The translations under genes and the position numbers were made by a program. Positions 20,157-28,726 of a DNA stretch of 64,000 nucleotides are shown piece by piece (positions within the stretch are counted from its first letter, which is position 1; each line of letters starts with the position of its first letter). This DNA is from Mesorhizobium sp. ES1-1 (GTDB lineage Bacteria; Pseudomonadota; Alphaproteobacteria; Rhizobiales; Rhizobiaceae). The notes below the pieces were generated by a model, which saw only the letters and a list, made by a program, of their open reading frames with translations, was not told where the DNA came from and ran no database searches. The stretch covers positions 461,264-525,263 of the forward strand of contig NZ_JAIUGX010000002.1 in assembly GCF_020164785.1 (NCBI RefSeq), read 5' to 3'.

Positions 20157-21215
20157 TCAGGCCGTCCGCCCCCGTGCTGCCACCGGCAGCGTCTCCAACA
20201 CCGTCTCGCCGTCGATCAGATTGACCTCGTTGAACAAATTGGTGACGACGCAACAATGGTCGGGCACAACGCGCACGCGGTCGCCGATGCTGAGCCTGCC
20301 TTCGCCTGAAAGCGTGACGGTGCCGTGCTCTTCGCTGAGACCTGTCACCCGTGCTCCCGAAATGCCGAGCAACTCGCCGAAATCCGGCAGGCCTAGCGTA
20401 TCGCTGGTCAGCGCCTTGCTGCCGCTATCCAGGATGGCGCGCGTCGGCGTCGGATGGCTGACCACCGTCGACAGCACCGTCAGCGCGCAATCGTCGAGCG
20501 TGCCGACGCCTTTGGCGACCTGGTAGCGATCAAGATAAATGTAGGTGCCGGGCCGGTATTCGGTGACGACGGATGTGTCTGCGGAGCGCCACATATCAGG
20601 GGTCCCGCCACTGGAGACGCGTTTGCAGGCGAGTCCCGACGCAGCCAGTTTCTGTTTGGCGTCCGCCAGCCAGGCTTCGGCTTCTTCGGCTCGGCCCGCG
20701 GCCGGATAGGTCATCAGCCCGCCGAAGACGAGCCCGGCGGCCTTGTCGATCCGCCCGGCGAGGGCGACTGCCTCATCCGCCGACTGCACGCCACAGCGGC
20801 CCATGCCTGTGTCGCATTCCACCAGAACCGGCAGGGGGTGGCCCGCATCGGCAAAGGTGGCGGCAAGCCCCTCGATCGTCTCCAGACTGTCGGCCGTGAC
20901 GGACAGGGCGATACGGCGGTGCAGGGCAAGAAGCCGCTCCAGCTTGGCGCGGCCGATTATGTTGTAGGGAAGAAAAATGTCGTCGAGGCCGGCGTCGGCC
21001 ATGACCTCGGCCTCGCCGATCTTCTGGCAGGTGATGCCGACGGCGCCGGCCGCGACCTGCTTCTTAGCCCAGTAGGGCAGTTTATGGGTCTTGATGTGCG
21101 GCCTCAGCTTCAGCCCGATGCGGTCGGCATGGGCCTGCGCGCGGGCAATGTTGGCCTCCGCGCGCGCGGCATCGATCAGGATCGACGGCGTGTCGAGGTC
21201 ATGGATGGTCGGCAT
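20157..21215 (-). CDS. D-threonine aldolase / D-serine dehydratase-like PLP enzyme
   Basis: This 352-aa protein is a fold-type III (alanine-racemase-like) PLP enzyme with a C-terminal D-serine dehydratase-like domain. The N-terminal RPHIKTHK motif holds the PLP lysine; DTGMGRCG and SSGGTP are phosphate- and cofactor-binding segments; the C-terminal VPDHCC motif resembles the metal site of metal-dependent D-threonine aldolase and DSD1. Relatives cleave D-threonine or 3-hydroxy-D-aspartate, or dehydrate D-serine, so the substrate cannot be fixed here. It is divergent from the D-lyxose isomerase gene, with an inverted repeat between them. Confidence 0.82.
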   Translation of the reverse strand: MPTIHDLDTPSILIDAARAEANIARAQAHADRIGLKLRPHIKTHKLPYWAKKQVAAGAVGITCQKIGEAEVMADAGLDDIFLPYNIIGRAKLERLLALHRRIALSVTADSLETIEGLAATFADAGHPLPVLVECDTGMGRCGVQSADEAVALAGRIDKAAGLVFGGLMTYPAAGRAEEAEAWLADAKQKLAASGLACKRVSSGGTPDMWRSADTSVVTEYRPGTYIYLDRYQVAKGVGTLDDCALTVLSTVVSHPTPTRAILDSGSKALTSDTLGLPDFGELLGISGARVTGLSEEHGTVTLSGEGRLSIGDRVRVVPDHCCVVTNLFNEVNLIDGETVLETLPVAARGRTA

Positions 21216-21260
21216 CGTCTGTCATCCCTTCGAAATCCGCAGGGGTTATGACGCTGAAAG

Positions 21261-21276
21261 CGCATGATGTCATGCG
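21261..21276. promoter_or_regulatory. Inverted repeat in divergent promoter region
   Basis: CGCATGA and TCATGCG are perfect 7-bp arms around a TG centre, in the 187-bp gap between the divergent PLP-enzyme and D-lyxose isomerase genes. The size and place suit a dimeric regulator. No regulator gene adjoins it, so the partner is unknown. Confidence 0.4.
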
Positions 21277-21402
21277 GCCAGCGGCCCGGACCTGTGGTCC
21301 ATGCGCTGGAACGCGAGAGCCCGAAAAGGCAAGACGGATCGACACTTCGTCGGCGTTCGGCTATTCGATTTGCCTGACAAGTCGACATCAGGGATCAGCA
21401 TC

Positions 21403-22089
21403 ATGAAACGCTCCGCCATCAACGACATCATCCGCGAAGCTGACGCTTTCATCCGCTCGTTCGGCTACGTCATGCCGCCCTTCGCCTATTGGTCGCCGGA
21501 GGAGATGAAGGCCCGCCAGGTCGATTCTTCGGCGGTGTTTACCTCACGGCTCGGCTGGGACATCACCGATTACGGCCAGGAGAAGTTCAAAGAACTTGGC
21601 CTGTTCCTGTTCACCGTGCGCAACGGCCGCTACGAAGACATGAAGAAGGGCATGGGCATGCTCTATGCCGAGAAGATCATGATCTCGCGCAAGGATCAGC
21701 TGTCGCCGATGCATCGACACAACATCAAGGCCGAGGACATCATCAACCGCGGCGGCGGCAAGCTGGTGCTGGAACTGTTCATGCACGATCGCGATGGCGG
21801 CATCGACCCGAAGGCCGAAGTCACCGTGCCTGTCGACGGAACCATCCACAGGCTGCCGGCCGGCGGCCTGCTGAAACTCGATCCAGGCCAGAGCGTCACC
21901 CTGCTGCCGGGCGTTTGGCATGCCTTCTGGGCCGAAGGCAAAGACGTGCTGATCGGCGAGGTGTCGACCGTCAATGACGACCTCACCGACAACGTCTTTC
22001 GCGAACCAATCGGCCGCTTTTCCAACATCGACGAGGACGTCGCGCCGGTGCACCTCCTGGTGTCCGATTACGAGAAGTGGCTGGGCTGA
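21403..22089 (+). CDS. D-lyxose ketol-isomerase (cupin)
   Basis: The 228-aa sequence matches D-lyxose isomerase, a cupin metalloenzyme interconverting D-lyxose and D-xylulose, often also acting on D-mannose. Likely metal ligands are His104, His106, Glu111 and His173 (MHRHNIKAED and PGVWHAFW). The ATG at 21403 follows AGGGATC and fits the family N-terminus; the longer reading from 21301 is unlikely. No transporter or sugar kinase is adjacent, so the physiological substrate is open. Confidence 0.9.
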   Translation: MKRSAINDIIREADAFIRSFGYVMPPFAYWSPEEMKARQVDSSAVFTSRLGWDITDYGQEKFKELGLFLFTVRNGRYEDMKKGMGMLYAEKIMISRKDQLSPMHRHNIKAEDIINRGGGKLVLELFMHDRDGGIDPKAEVTVPVDGTIHRLPAGGLLKLDPGQSVTLLPGVWHAFWAEGKDVLIGEVSTVNDDLTDNVFREPIGRFSNIDEDVAPVHLLVSDYEKWLG

Positions 22090-22095
22090 TGCGGT

Positions 22096-22371
22096 TCACT
22101 TGGCCTGATAGAGAAGTGCGCGCAGCCTGCGCACTTCAGCAATTTAGCGAGGAATGTCATGGCGTGCTGCGGCCATAAAATCCTGATCCGCAACGGTAGC
22201 GCCGCTGAACTCGATGTCTTCTCCTCGATTTGCTCCTTCGCCAGTTTGAATGAAGTTCGAGCCGCCCAGAAAGTCCCGACCTTCGACCCATGATTTCCAA
22301 GGCCCGGTCTGCGCCGCGGCAACTCGTGCCTCTATCTCCTGGAGTTCGAATTCGGATAGGGATGTCGTCAT
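22096..22371 (-). pseudogene. Small conserved protein cut short by an in-frame TAA
   Basis: The reading frame begins at 22371, overlapping the upstream TPR gene stop as ATGA, and gives 75 residues ending DFMAAARHDIPR before a TAA at 22144-22146. Past the stop, the same frame continues for 16 more codons (IAEVRRLRALLYQAK, then TGA at 22096-22098). A leucine at the stop would give the natural helix IPRLIAEVRRLR, a pattern I recall from small hypothetical proteins ending the same way. A single TTA-to-TAA change would explain it. The 75-aa product may still be made. Function is unknown. Confidence 0.6.
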
Positions 22372-24068
22372 GGCTGGGCCTCAGTGACAGCAGTCGTGCT
22401 GCACGCTCGTTCGGCACAGGCAGGACGAGGTGATCGGCACATCCGCCTTGGCAGTGCACCGGCGAGCCTGGCCTGTAGTCCCGGCAACTCGTCGCTCTCG
22501 CCGCGCCGCCGCAAACACTCGACCAGTCCGTGCAGCAACCAGACATTGTCGGGGTGCTGGGCGCAGCGCTGCACCGTGCCGCTGAGGCCCAGATCGTCGC
22601 GATAGACCTGCTCGGCCTCTCGCGCGTGGCCCTGGTCGAGAAGCAGCGCCGCCAGCGCATGGCGGGGAGGGTGCATCCATGCCCATGGCTCGGTGTAGGA
22701 GAGATTGTCGTCCAGTTCGACTGCCAGCCGCAGATGGCTATAGGCCTCGTCATGCCGGCCCTGGTGGTACGCAAGCTCGCCGTCGAGCAGGGCGGCGCCA
22801 ACAGCCAGAGAGGCGCGAGCCGGGTTGCTGAGGAAACGCCGCTCCGGCGCGATTCGCTCCAGATGCTGGTGGAACCGCTCGCGCTCGCGCTCGGCTTGGG
22901 CGAAGTTCCTCAACGTCGCATGCGCGACGCCCTTGGCGTAGTGCTGCATGGCCGCCGTCAGCACATAAAGGCCGGGCTCCTCGACATCGGCTTCGTCGAT
23001 GATCTCCCGCCAGCGGCCGAAGCGCACAAGCACATGCGATTTCATCGCATGGTAGCCTTCCACCGTCTGGGTGAGCTTGGGCCGCTCCGGCAGGCTGACC
23101 ACCTCGCGCGTCACCAGCCCGCGCACCTTGTCTGCAGCCCACAGCGCCGGCCGGTACTGCCCCGACAACATGCAGGTGAACATCATCAGATGCAGGTCGT
23201 GGCAGCAGCCGAGCAGGTAATAGGTCGGCTCGTCGGCATAGGCGAGGTAGAGGTCGTTGGCGCGGTCCGCCTTCTCGCTGGCAAGCCTGGCCTTCTCATA
23301 CGCGCCGCACAGCACGTAGATATGCCCCGGCATATGGTTCATGTGTCCGGCATCGGGGCACATTTCGCCAAGCAGGTCGGCCGAGCGCATGCCGCGTTCC
23401 GGCATGGTGGACATTTCCAAGAGGTGGATGTGCAGGTGAGCGATCGCCGGATGCTGGGCGTCGCCGGCCTCGTCGGCGAGCCGGATCGACCGCTCGCAAA
23501 CCTCCAGCGCCTCGACGACATCCGAATTCGGCGCCGGCGCACCGGTCTTGAGGTTCCACAGCCGCCGCACGGTGCGCATCATCAGCGCCTCGACGAGCAG
23601 CGCCATCACGTCATGGTCGTCGGGGAATTCCTGGTAGACCAGCCGCATCGCGGCGGCATAGGCATCGTCCCACCGCTCGAATTCCTGGGGGCTCACCCGG
23701 TGCGGTTTCTGGAAGCGGGCGGCCAGCGCTTCGATCAAGTGCCTTTCGACGTCGCTGGCGGAAGCCGCACTGGCGCGCGCCAGCCGCACATGCTCGAAGC
23801 ATTGCTTTGTCGCGCGGTCCGCCTCGGCCTCGCCATGCTCCTTCCAGGTCAAATTGTAGAAAGGCCCGGCGGCATAGGCGATACCCCAATGCACCATGGC
23901 GCAGTCGGGATCGGTCTCCAGCGCTTTCTCGAAGCACTTGATGCCTTCCTCATGGTTGAAGCCGTAGCACCAGTTCAAGCCGATATCGAACCAGCGCTGG
24001 GTCTCGGTGGAGGAGGTGGAGATAGGGCGGCGGTAGGCGCCGAGTTTGAAGCGGTCCATGTCTTCCAT
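22368..24068 (-). CDS. TPR-like repeat protein of unknown function
   Basis: This 566-aa protein is largely helical with several TPR-like units: an N-terminal one (RWFDIGLNWCYGFNHEEGIKCFEKAL), a central one with the distinctive HMNHMPGHIY motif, and C-terminal ones around the AYHQGRHDEAYSHLRLA segment. There is no signal peptide or membrane segment, so it is probably cytoplasmic. Proteins with the HMPGHIY motif are widespread but uncharacterised. I place the start at the ATG at 24068 (MEDMDRF) because the longer reading from 24143 would overlap the upstream gene. The stop overlaps the next small gene by 4 bases. Confidence 0.75.
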   Translation of the reverse strand: MEDMDRFKLGAYRRPISTSSTETQRWFDIGLNWCYGFNHEEGIKCFEKALETDPDCAMVHWGIAYAAGPFYNLTWKEHGEAEADRATKQCFEHVRLARASAASASDVERHLIEALAARFQKPHRVSPQEFERWDDAYAAAMRLVYQEFPDDHDVMALLVEALMMRTVRRLWNLKTGAPAPNSDVVEALEVCERSIRLADEAGDAQHPAIAHLHIHLLEMSTMPERGMRSADLLGEMCPDAGHMNHMPGHIYVLCGAYEKARLASEKADRANDLYLAYADEPTYYLLGCCHDLHLMMFTCMLSGQYRPALWAADKVRGLVTREVVSLPERPKLTQTVEGYHAMKSHVLVRFGRWREIIDEADVEEPGLYVLTAAMQHYAKGVAHATLRNFAQAERERERFHQHLERIAPERRFLSNPARASLAVGAALLDGELAYHQGRHDEAYSHLRLAVELDDNLSYTEPWAWMHPPRHALAALLLDQGHAREAEQVYRDDLGLSGTVQRCAQHPDNVWLLHGLVECLRRRGESDELPGLQARLAGALPRRMCRSPRPACAERACSTTAVTEAQP

Positions 24069-24111
24069 TCGATTCGCATGGTTGCCCGTCGCCGGCTGAA
24101 GCGGCGATATC

Positions 24112-24714
24112 TTACCAGCCAGCCAGTTCTGGCAAGTCGTCAAGCCAGCTCTTCTCGGTCATCAAGGCATCGCCGGCCTCCGGGGCGGCCTCGGTGGCGT
24201 TTTGAATGAGCCAGTCCATCCATTTGCGATAGGCTGCGGGCTCCAGTTGAGGCGGCAGAACCTTGGCCTTGGCCAGCATCCGCTTGCGGAAACTGGTTTG
24301 CCTGCGGAGTTTGGTCGTCGTGAACTTGATGGCCTTTCCCTGGCATTCGACTATCCACCGCTCGCCCCCAAGACTGACAAGGCGGTCGATGGCGAAATCG
24401 GGATCGACCGGCCTGTCCCGCCAGGGAAGCTCGACAGCATTCTTCCTCAGGTCGAGTGCCCATCGCCGGTAGGTCGTCCCGACACGCTGAGGCGGCAGCA
24501 CACCGGCGTGCTCGAGCATCTTTCTTCGGAAGGTCGGCTGCGTCTTGAGCTGACCGGTCGTGAATTCGACCCGATGCCCCCGGAATTCGACGTGCCACCG
24601 GATCCTCCCATTGCCGACATACTTCACCAGCCTGTCGATGACGAACTCATCCTCGACAAGCGCCACGGAGCCTTGGCGGATGCTGTCGAAAATGAACTGG
24701 CTATCGGTGGGCAT
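24112..24714 (-). CDS. Unrecognised protein with a tandemly duplicated domain
   Basis: The 200-aa protein consists of two copies of one unit of about 66-70 residues: 24-93 and 108-173. Both copies start F-x-IDRLV, carry E/K-FTT, then L-x-x-Q-T/P-x-FR-x-x-ML, the shared VLPPQ, YR-R/K-W and finish with NA. The unit is basic and could bind nucleic acid, but I do not recognise the family. It is the first of three minus-strand genes and starts 167 bases from the 3' end of tRNA-Gln, a common place for inserted accessory genes. Confidence 0.7.
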   Translation of the reverse strand: MPTDSQFIFDSIRQGSVALVEDEFVIDRLVKYVGNGRIRWHVEFRGHRVEFTTGQLKTQPTFRRKMLEHAGVLPPQRVGTTYRRWALDLRKNAVELPWRDRPVDPDFAIDRLVSLGGERWIVECQGKAIKFTTTKLRRQTSFRKRMLAKAKVLPPQLEPAAYRKWMDWLIQNATEAAPEAGDALMTEKSWLDDLPELAGW

Positions 24715-24880
24715 TATGCGGACTCGTGCAGGAAGCGCATGCGGAGCTTAGCTCACGGAACTGCACAAGTGACCACCAAACATACAACGCTTCAGCCGAC
24801 CGGTTCAGCTATGAGTGCGTTGGTCGTCAGATGATGGATGAGGCCAGCGATAGGACATCAAAACCGATTCTACCGAAAGC
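24715..24880. other. Gap between tRNA-Gln and the duplicated-domain gene
   Basis: These 166 bases lie downstream of the tRNA on its own strand and upstream of the 24714 gene. The stretch should contain the tRNA terminator and a promoter for the three-gene set. I found neither a clear T-run hairpin nor a copy of the tRNA 3' end marking an integration boundary. Confidence 0.35.
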
Positions 24881-24954
24881 TGGCTGGGGAACCTGGATTC
24901 GAACCAGGACTAACGGAGTCAGAGTCCGTGGGTCTACCGTTAACCTATTCCCCA
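24881..24954 (-). tRNA. tRNA-Gln (anticodon CTG)
   Basis: Read on the minus strand from 24954, the acceptor TGGGGAA pairs perfectly with TTCCCCA, the discriminator base is G and CCA is encoded at 24883-24881. The anticodon arm is ACGGA-CTCTGAC-TCCGT, placing CTG at positions 34-36 and decoding CAG as glutamine. The T-arm has the standard GGTTCGAATCC loop. It is intact and stands alone. Confidence 0.95.
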
Positions 24955-25008
24955 GCAGGCGCGATCATGGATCGCGCGGGCCAAGCGGCTGAGCCGCGTG
25001 AGCGCTGC

Positions 25009-25036
25009 CTTGTAGCCGCCAGCGGAAAATAGTCAA
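25009..25036 (-). promoter_or_regulatory. Probable tRNA-Gln promoter
   Basis: On the minus strand, TTGACT (25036-25031) is followed after 16 bases by TACAAG (25014-25009). The start point would be about 45-50 bases before the mature tRNA 5' end. The -35 fits the alphaproteobacterial TTGAC consensus; the -10 is only fair. Confidence 0.45.
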
Positions 25037-25110
25037 CCCCGCTCTGCACCCCTATCGGTTCTTTGACAGCGCGGTTCGCGGGTGTGGGGATGGAATACGC
25101 CGGCTCGAAT

Positions 25111-26037
25111 CTACGTGCGGCCGAATTGCGAGCGTTCGAAGAACAGCACAATGCCGAGGCCCAGAATCAATGGGACTATCAGGTAGAACAGCCGGAACAC
25201 CAGCAGCGCCGCCAGCACGCCGACGGGGTCCATGTCCGACAGGCCGGCCAGGAAAACCACCTCGAACACACCGAGCCCGCCCGGCGCGTGCGAGATCTGT
25301 GCGATGGAGAAGGAGACCAGGAAGACACCAAGCACGACGAAATAGCCGGGGTTGTGGGCAGCGGGCAGGGCGAAGAAGATGATCGCGGCGGCGGCGAGCA
25401 GCTCGATCGGGCCGATCAGCAATTGCCTGGCAACGATCGGCAGCGCCGGATAGTGCACCTGCAAGCCGGCGATTTTCAGCGGATTGAGATGCAGCCAGCT
25501 GCCGAAAATGTAGGCGCCGACCAGCATCAACAGGGCAATCCCGGCGATGATGGCCAGGCCGTGATGCGGTGCGCCGGAGAAGCGGTCGATGATTTCGGGT
25601 TCGAACACCAGGACAAAGCCGCCGACCAGCACGCTGGACAGCACGAAGGTGATCCAGCAGATCGCCACCAGAATGCCGACATCCTGGCCGGTCAGGCCCC
25701 TCGTACCGTAGGCTCGGTAGCGGATGACGGCGCCGGAGAACACCGAGCCGCCAATATTGTGCGACAGCGCATAGGTGGTGAAGGAGCAAAGGGTCACGAA
25801 CAGCCACGAGACCCTTTTGCCGATATGCAACAGCGCGATGTGGTCGTAGCCGGCGAGCGAGGCATAGGCGATCACCGAACACAGGGCCGCGAGCAGCCAG
25901 CCGCGCGCCGGGATGGCCGAAATGCCGTCCCAGACATCATCGAGCGAGATGCCGCGCAGCTCATGCCACAACAGCAGCAGCGAGAAGATCACCGCCGCGA
26001 TGCCGACGACCGGCCAGAAATAGCGTTTCCAGTTCAT
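25111..26037 (-). CDS. Integral membrane protein of the LPG-synthase TM / UPF0104 family
   Basis: The 308-aa protein has about eight hydrophobic segments and the GGLGVFE-type motif (HAPGGLGVFEVVFLAGL) typical of the membrane domain found in MprF and in stand-alone UPF0104 proteins. In MprF this domain flips lysyl-phosphatidylglycerol, but no aminoacyltransferase domain is fused here, so lipid transport is an inference. I use the ATG at 26037 (MNWKRYFW), which puts the first membrane helix at the N-terminus; a start at 26109 would add 24 charged residues. Confidence 0.82.
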   Translation of the reverse strand: MNWKRYFWPVVGIAAVIFSLLLLWHELRGISLDDVWDGISAIPARGWLLAALCSVIAYASLAGYDHIALLHIGKRVSWLFVTLCSFTTYALSHNIGGSVFSGAVIRYRAYGTRGLTGQDVGILVAICWITFVLSSVLVGGFVLVFEPEIIDRFSGAPHHGLAIIAGIALLMLVGAYIFGSWLHLNPLKIAGLQVHYPALPIVARQLLIGPIELLAAAAIIFFALPAAHNPGYFVVLGVFLVSFSIAQISHAPGGLGVFEVVFLAGLSDMDPVGVLAALLVFRLFYLIVPLILGLGIVLFFERSQFGRT

Positions 26038-26405
26038 TGCCTGACTGCCATGCGACGTGGATCGCTTCCTTCTGTCGGGTCGGCCCGCTGTTTCGGATTG
26101 TCCCTGCATTTCAGAAATGCCTCATTGAAGCCGGCTATTCAACCGCGATCGTTTTTCATAGCGGCGGCTGTCGGCAATCGGCCATGCAGGATGCCGTTGC
26201 GCGAGGCGGTCGGCGCCGCGCTGCCGATCCCGGCTCGTGAAAAGTGACCGGAACTGCCGGAACGGCCGGTGATGCGTCGAACCGGCAAAATTCGGCGGGC
26301 GGGTCTTGGTGATCAGGCGCGGCGCTGTTAGTCTGGCGGCAACTTAAAACACTCAAGCGCCCGCAGCGTCCATCATCGGTTCGCGCGGCGCCGGAAGGAA
26401 CGACA
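26038..26405. other. Divergent promoter region
   Basis: This 368-bp gap lies between the divergent UPF0104-like and Ppx/GppA genes and should carry promoters for both. I see GC-rich CCGGAAC repeats around 26250-26265, but no convincing operator, RNA gene or small ORF. Confidence 0.35.
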
Positions 26406-27770
26406 GTGGAAGACCGCGACACCGGCGCCAGCGCGCCGGAGGTGGGCGCGTCCAGCGCTTCCCCAGGGCCCGCCGGCCCGGGGGCAGGCAGTTGGCAGCA
26501 ACGCCGGCCGCCGGAGCCACGCTCCGCCGACGGGCATGCGGGCGACGTGGCCCAGAACCAGAAGGGCAAGCCCAAGAAGCGACGCAAGCGCAGGCGTGGG
26601 CGCAAGGTTTTTGCGCGCGACGAGCCGCGCCCCGCAACGGACCGATCGCCGCTGCCCGGCGAGGCTCCGGGTTCTGCGGCGAAGCCGCTTGCTCCTCCTG
26701 TGCCTGCTGCTTCGGTCGACATCGCATCGGCTCGGCCTGAACAGACCGTGCGGCGGCCGCCGGCGCACGAGCTTCCCGTGTTCGCGGCCCTTGACCTCGG
26801 CACTAACAATTGCCGGCTGCTGGTGGCCGTACCGACCCGGCACGGGCAGTTCCGGGTCATCGACGCCTTTTCGCGCATCGTGCGCCTGGGCGAGGGGCTG
26901 ACCGCTAGCGGAAGGCTCGGCCAACCGGCGATGGACCGTGCCGTCGAGGCGCTCAAGGTCTGCGGTGATAAACTGCGTAACCGCAAAATCAGGAAGGCGC
27001 GGCTGATCGCCACCGAAGCCTGCCGTACGGCCGACAATGGCGTCGAGTTCATCGAGCGCGTCGAGCGCGAGGCGGGGCTGAAACTCGAAATCATCGACCG
27101 TCAGACCGAGGCGCGGCTGGCTGTCTCCGGCTGCGGCTCGCTCGTCGAACGCGACACTCAGGGCGTGGTCCTTTTCGACATCGGCGGCGGTTCGTCCGAG
27201 ATCGCGTTGATCGACCTCAGCGGACGCCGTTCGTCACGGCTCGCCAACCACATCGTGTCGTGGACCTCGCTGCCGGTCGGTGTCGTGTCGCTGGCCGAGC
27301 GCTTCGGCGGCCGCACCGTGACACGCGAGATCTTCGCCGCCATGGTCGACGATGTCGCCGCCCGGCTGGCGACGTTCGATGGCCGCGACCGGCTGAGCCA
27401 TCTGAGAGCCAGCCCCAATTTCCATCTGCTCGGCACGTCCGGCACCGTCACCACGCTAGCCGGCGTCCATCTCGACCTCGATCGCTACGACCGCCGCCGT
27501 GTCGACGGGCTGTGGATGGATCGTGACAGTGTCGACCGCATGGTGGAAAAGCTGGTCAGCTGGGACTTCCAGCAGCGCTGCGCTAACCCTTGCATCGGTG
27601 CGGATCGCGCCGACCTGGTCCTGGCAGGCTGTGCTATACTGGAGGCCATTCGCGCCGTCTGGCCGTCGGAGCGGCTACGGGTCGCCGATCGTGGCCTGCG
27701 CGAAGGGATCTTGAGCGAGTTGATGGCCGATGACGGCGTCTGGCGTAATGATGGGCGGGGCAGGGCGTGA
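26406..27770 (+). CDS. Ppx/GppA family phosphatase
   Basis: Family members hydrolyse polyphosphate or pppGpp. The ASKHA-fold phosphate loops are clear: [12 protein letters not shown] near residue 127, [13 protein letters not shown] near 258 and [13 protein letters not shown] near 343. An N-terminal extension of about 120 residues is proline/alanine-rich and contains a dense basic run ([11 protein letters not shown] near 57-67), perhaps for binding polyanions or nucleic acid. The GTG at 26406 follows AAGGAA. The gene is followed by rlmE on the same strand. Which of the two substrates is used cannot be settled. Confidence 0.9.
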   Translation: MEDRDTGASAPEVGASSASPGPAGPGAGSWQQRRPPEPRSADGHAGDVAQNQKGKPKKRRKRRRGRKVFARDEPRPATDRSPLPGEAPGSAAKPLAPPVPAASVDIASARPEQTVRRPPAHELPVFAALDLGTNNCRLLVAVPTRHGQFRVIDAFSRIVRLGEGLTASGRLGQPAMDRAVEALKVCGDKLRNRKIRKARLIATEACRTADNGVEFIERVEREAGLKLEIIDRQTEARLAVSGCGSLVERDTQGVVLFDIGGGSSEIALIDLSGRRSSRLANHIVSWTSLPVGVVSLAERFGGRTVTREIFAAMVDDVAARLATFDGRDRLSHLRASPNFHLLGTSGTVTTLAGVHLDLDRYDRRRVDGLWMDRDSVDRMVEKLVSWDFQQRCANPCIGADRADLVLAGCAILEAIRAVWPSERLRVADRGLREGILSELMADDGVWRNDGRGRA

Positions 27771-27888
27771 TCCCGATGCAGTCACGCTCCGGCAACTGGC
27801 GACCCGACTTTGCCTTGCTGCCAGGTCGACCCCCACTCCGTCGAGCTTTGCTCGACACCAAAACTGGGCCAGCGAGAGAACCCGGACC

Positions 27889-28683
27889 ATGACCAAGAAG
27901 CCGGAAAAACCAGGATCGGCGAGCATTCGCGTCTTGAAGACGCGGATCAAGAAGAAGAGCGGCCTGAAGGAATCGTCGCGCCGCTGGCTGCAACGCCACA
28001 TCAACGATCCCTATGTCCAGCGTTCCAAGGCCGATGGCTACCGCTCGCGTGCGGCCTATAAGCTGATCGAGATCGACGACAAGCACCATCTTCTGAAACC
28101 CGGCTTGAAGGTGATCGACCTTGGCGCAGCGCCCGGCGGCTGGTCACAGGTCGCCGCCGCGCGCACCAAATCGACCGCCGACAAGCCGCATGTCGTGGGG
28201 ATCGACTATCTCGAAATGGACGCCGTGCCCGGCGCGCCGGTGCTGCTGATGGATTTCCTCGATCCGGAAGCACCGCAAAAGCTGGCCGAGGCGCTGGGCG
28301 GCGATCCCGACATTGTGCTTTCGGACATGGCTGCGCCCACCACCGGCCACAAGCGAACCGACCACATCCGCACCATGCATCTGTGCGAGGTGGCGGCGGA
28401 TTTCGCGCTTTCGGTCCTGAAGCCCGGCGGCCATTTTCTCGCCAAGACTTTCCAGGGCGGCGCCGAGAACGAGCTGCTCTCGATGCTCAAGAAGAATTTC
28501 CGCTCTGTCCACCACGTCAAGCCACCGGCATCGCGCGATGAGTCTGTCGAGCTATACCTCTTGGCGAAAGACTTCAAAGGGCGAGAATCCGGTTCGACGA
28601 CAGGCGGATCGGAACGTCCAGGGGATGGTTCGAAGGACTTGAGCACCCGGAGCCAAAGCGATGGGCCGGGGGAAGCCGAATAG
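27889..28683 (+). CDS. rlmE: RlmE, 23S rRNA (uridine-2'-O-)-methyltransferase
   Basis: RlmE (FtsJ/RrmJ) methylates U2552 of 23S rRNA late in 50S assembly. The 264-aa sequence has the SAM motif [14 protein letters not shown] and the K-D-K-E catalytic set: K in RAAYKL, D in LSDMAAP, K in LAKTFQGG and E in [10 protein letters not shown] basic N-terminus and a serine-rich C-terminal tail of about 30 residues extend beyond the E. coli length. The ATG at 27889 is the first that fits the family. It is followed immediately by a palindromic repeat. Confidence 0.95.
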   Translation: MTKKPEKPGSASIRVLKTRIKKKSGLKESSRRWLQRHINDPYVQRSKADGYRSRAAYKLIEIDDKHHLLKPGLKVIDLGAAPGGWSQVAAARTKSTADKPHVVGIDYLEMDAVPGAPVLLMDFLDPEAPQKLAEALGGDPDIVLSDMAAPTTGHKRTDHIRTMHLCEVAADFALSVLKPGGHFLAKTFQGGAENELLSMLKKNFRSVHHVKPPASRDESVELYLLAKDFKGRESGSTTGGSERPGDGSKDLSTRSQSDGPGEAE

Positions 28684-28685
28684 GT

Positions 28686-28716
28686 TCTTCCTTCTCCCAC
28701 AAGGGGAGAAGGAAGA
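28686..28716. repeat. Rhizobial-type palindromic repeat after rlmE
   Basis: TCTTCCTTCTCCC and GGGAGAAGGAAGA form a perfect 13-bp stem with an ACAAG loop, beginning 3 bases after the rlmE stop. The convergent MFS gene ends 10 bases beyond, so one hairpin may serve both 3' ends. It shares the CCTTCTCCC core with the element after ndvA. Confidence 0.75.
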
Positions 28717-28726
28717 GACGTCCCGT

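Noticed and set aside
24726..24992. Plus-strand open frame across the tRNA-Gln gene
   Set aside because: It runs antisense through a perfect tRNA; not coding.
26156..27094. Minus-strand open frame overlapping the Ppx/GppA N-terminal extension
   Set aside because: Considered because the extension is unusual, but the plus frame continues into the phosphatase core with a good ribosome site, while the minus frame is a Ser/Arg/Pro-rich shadow.
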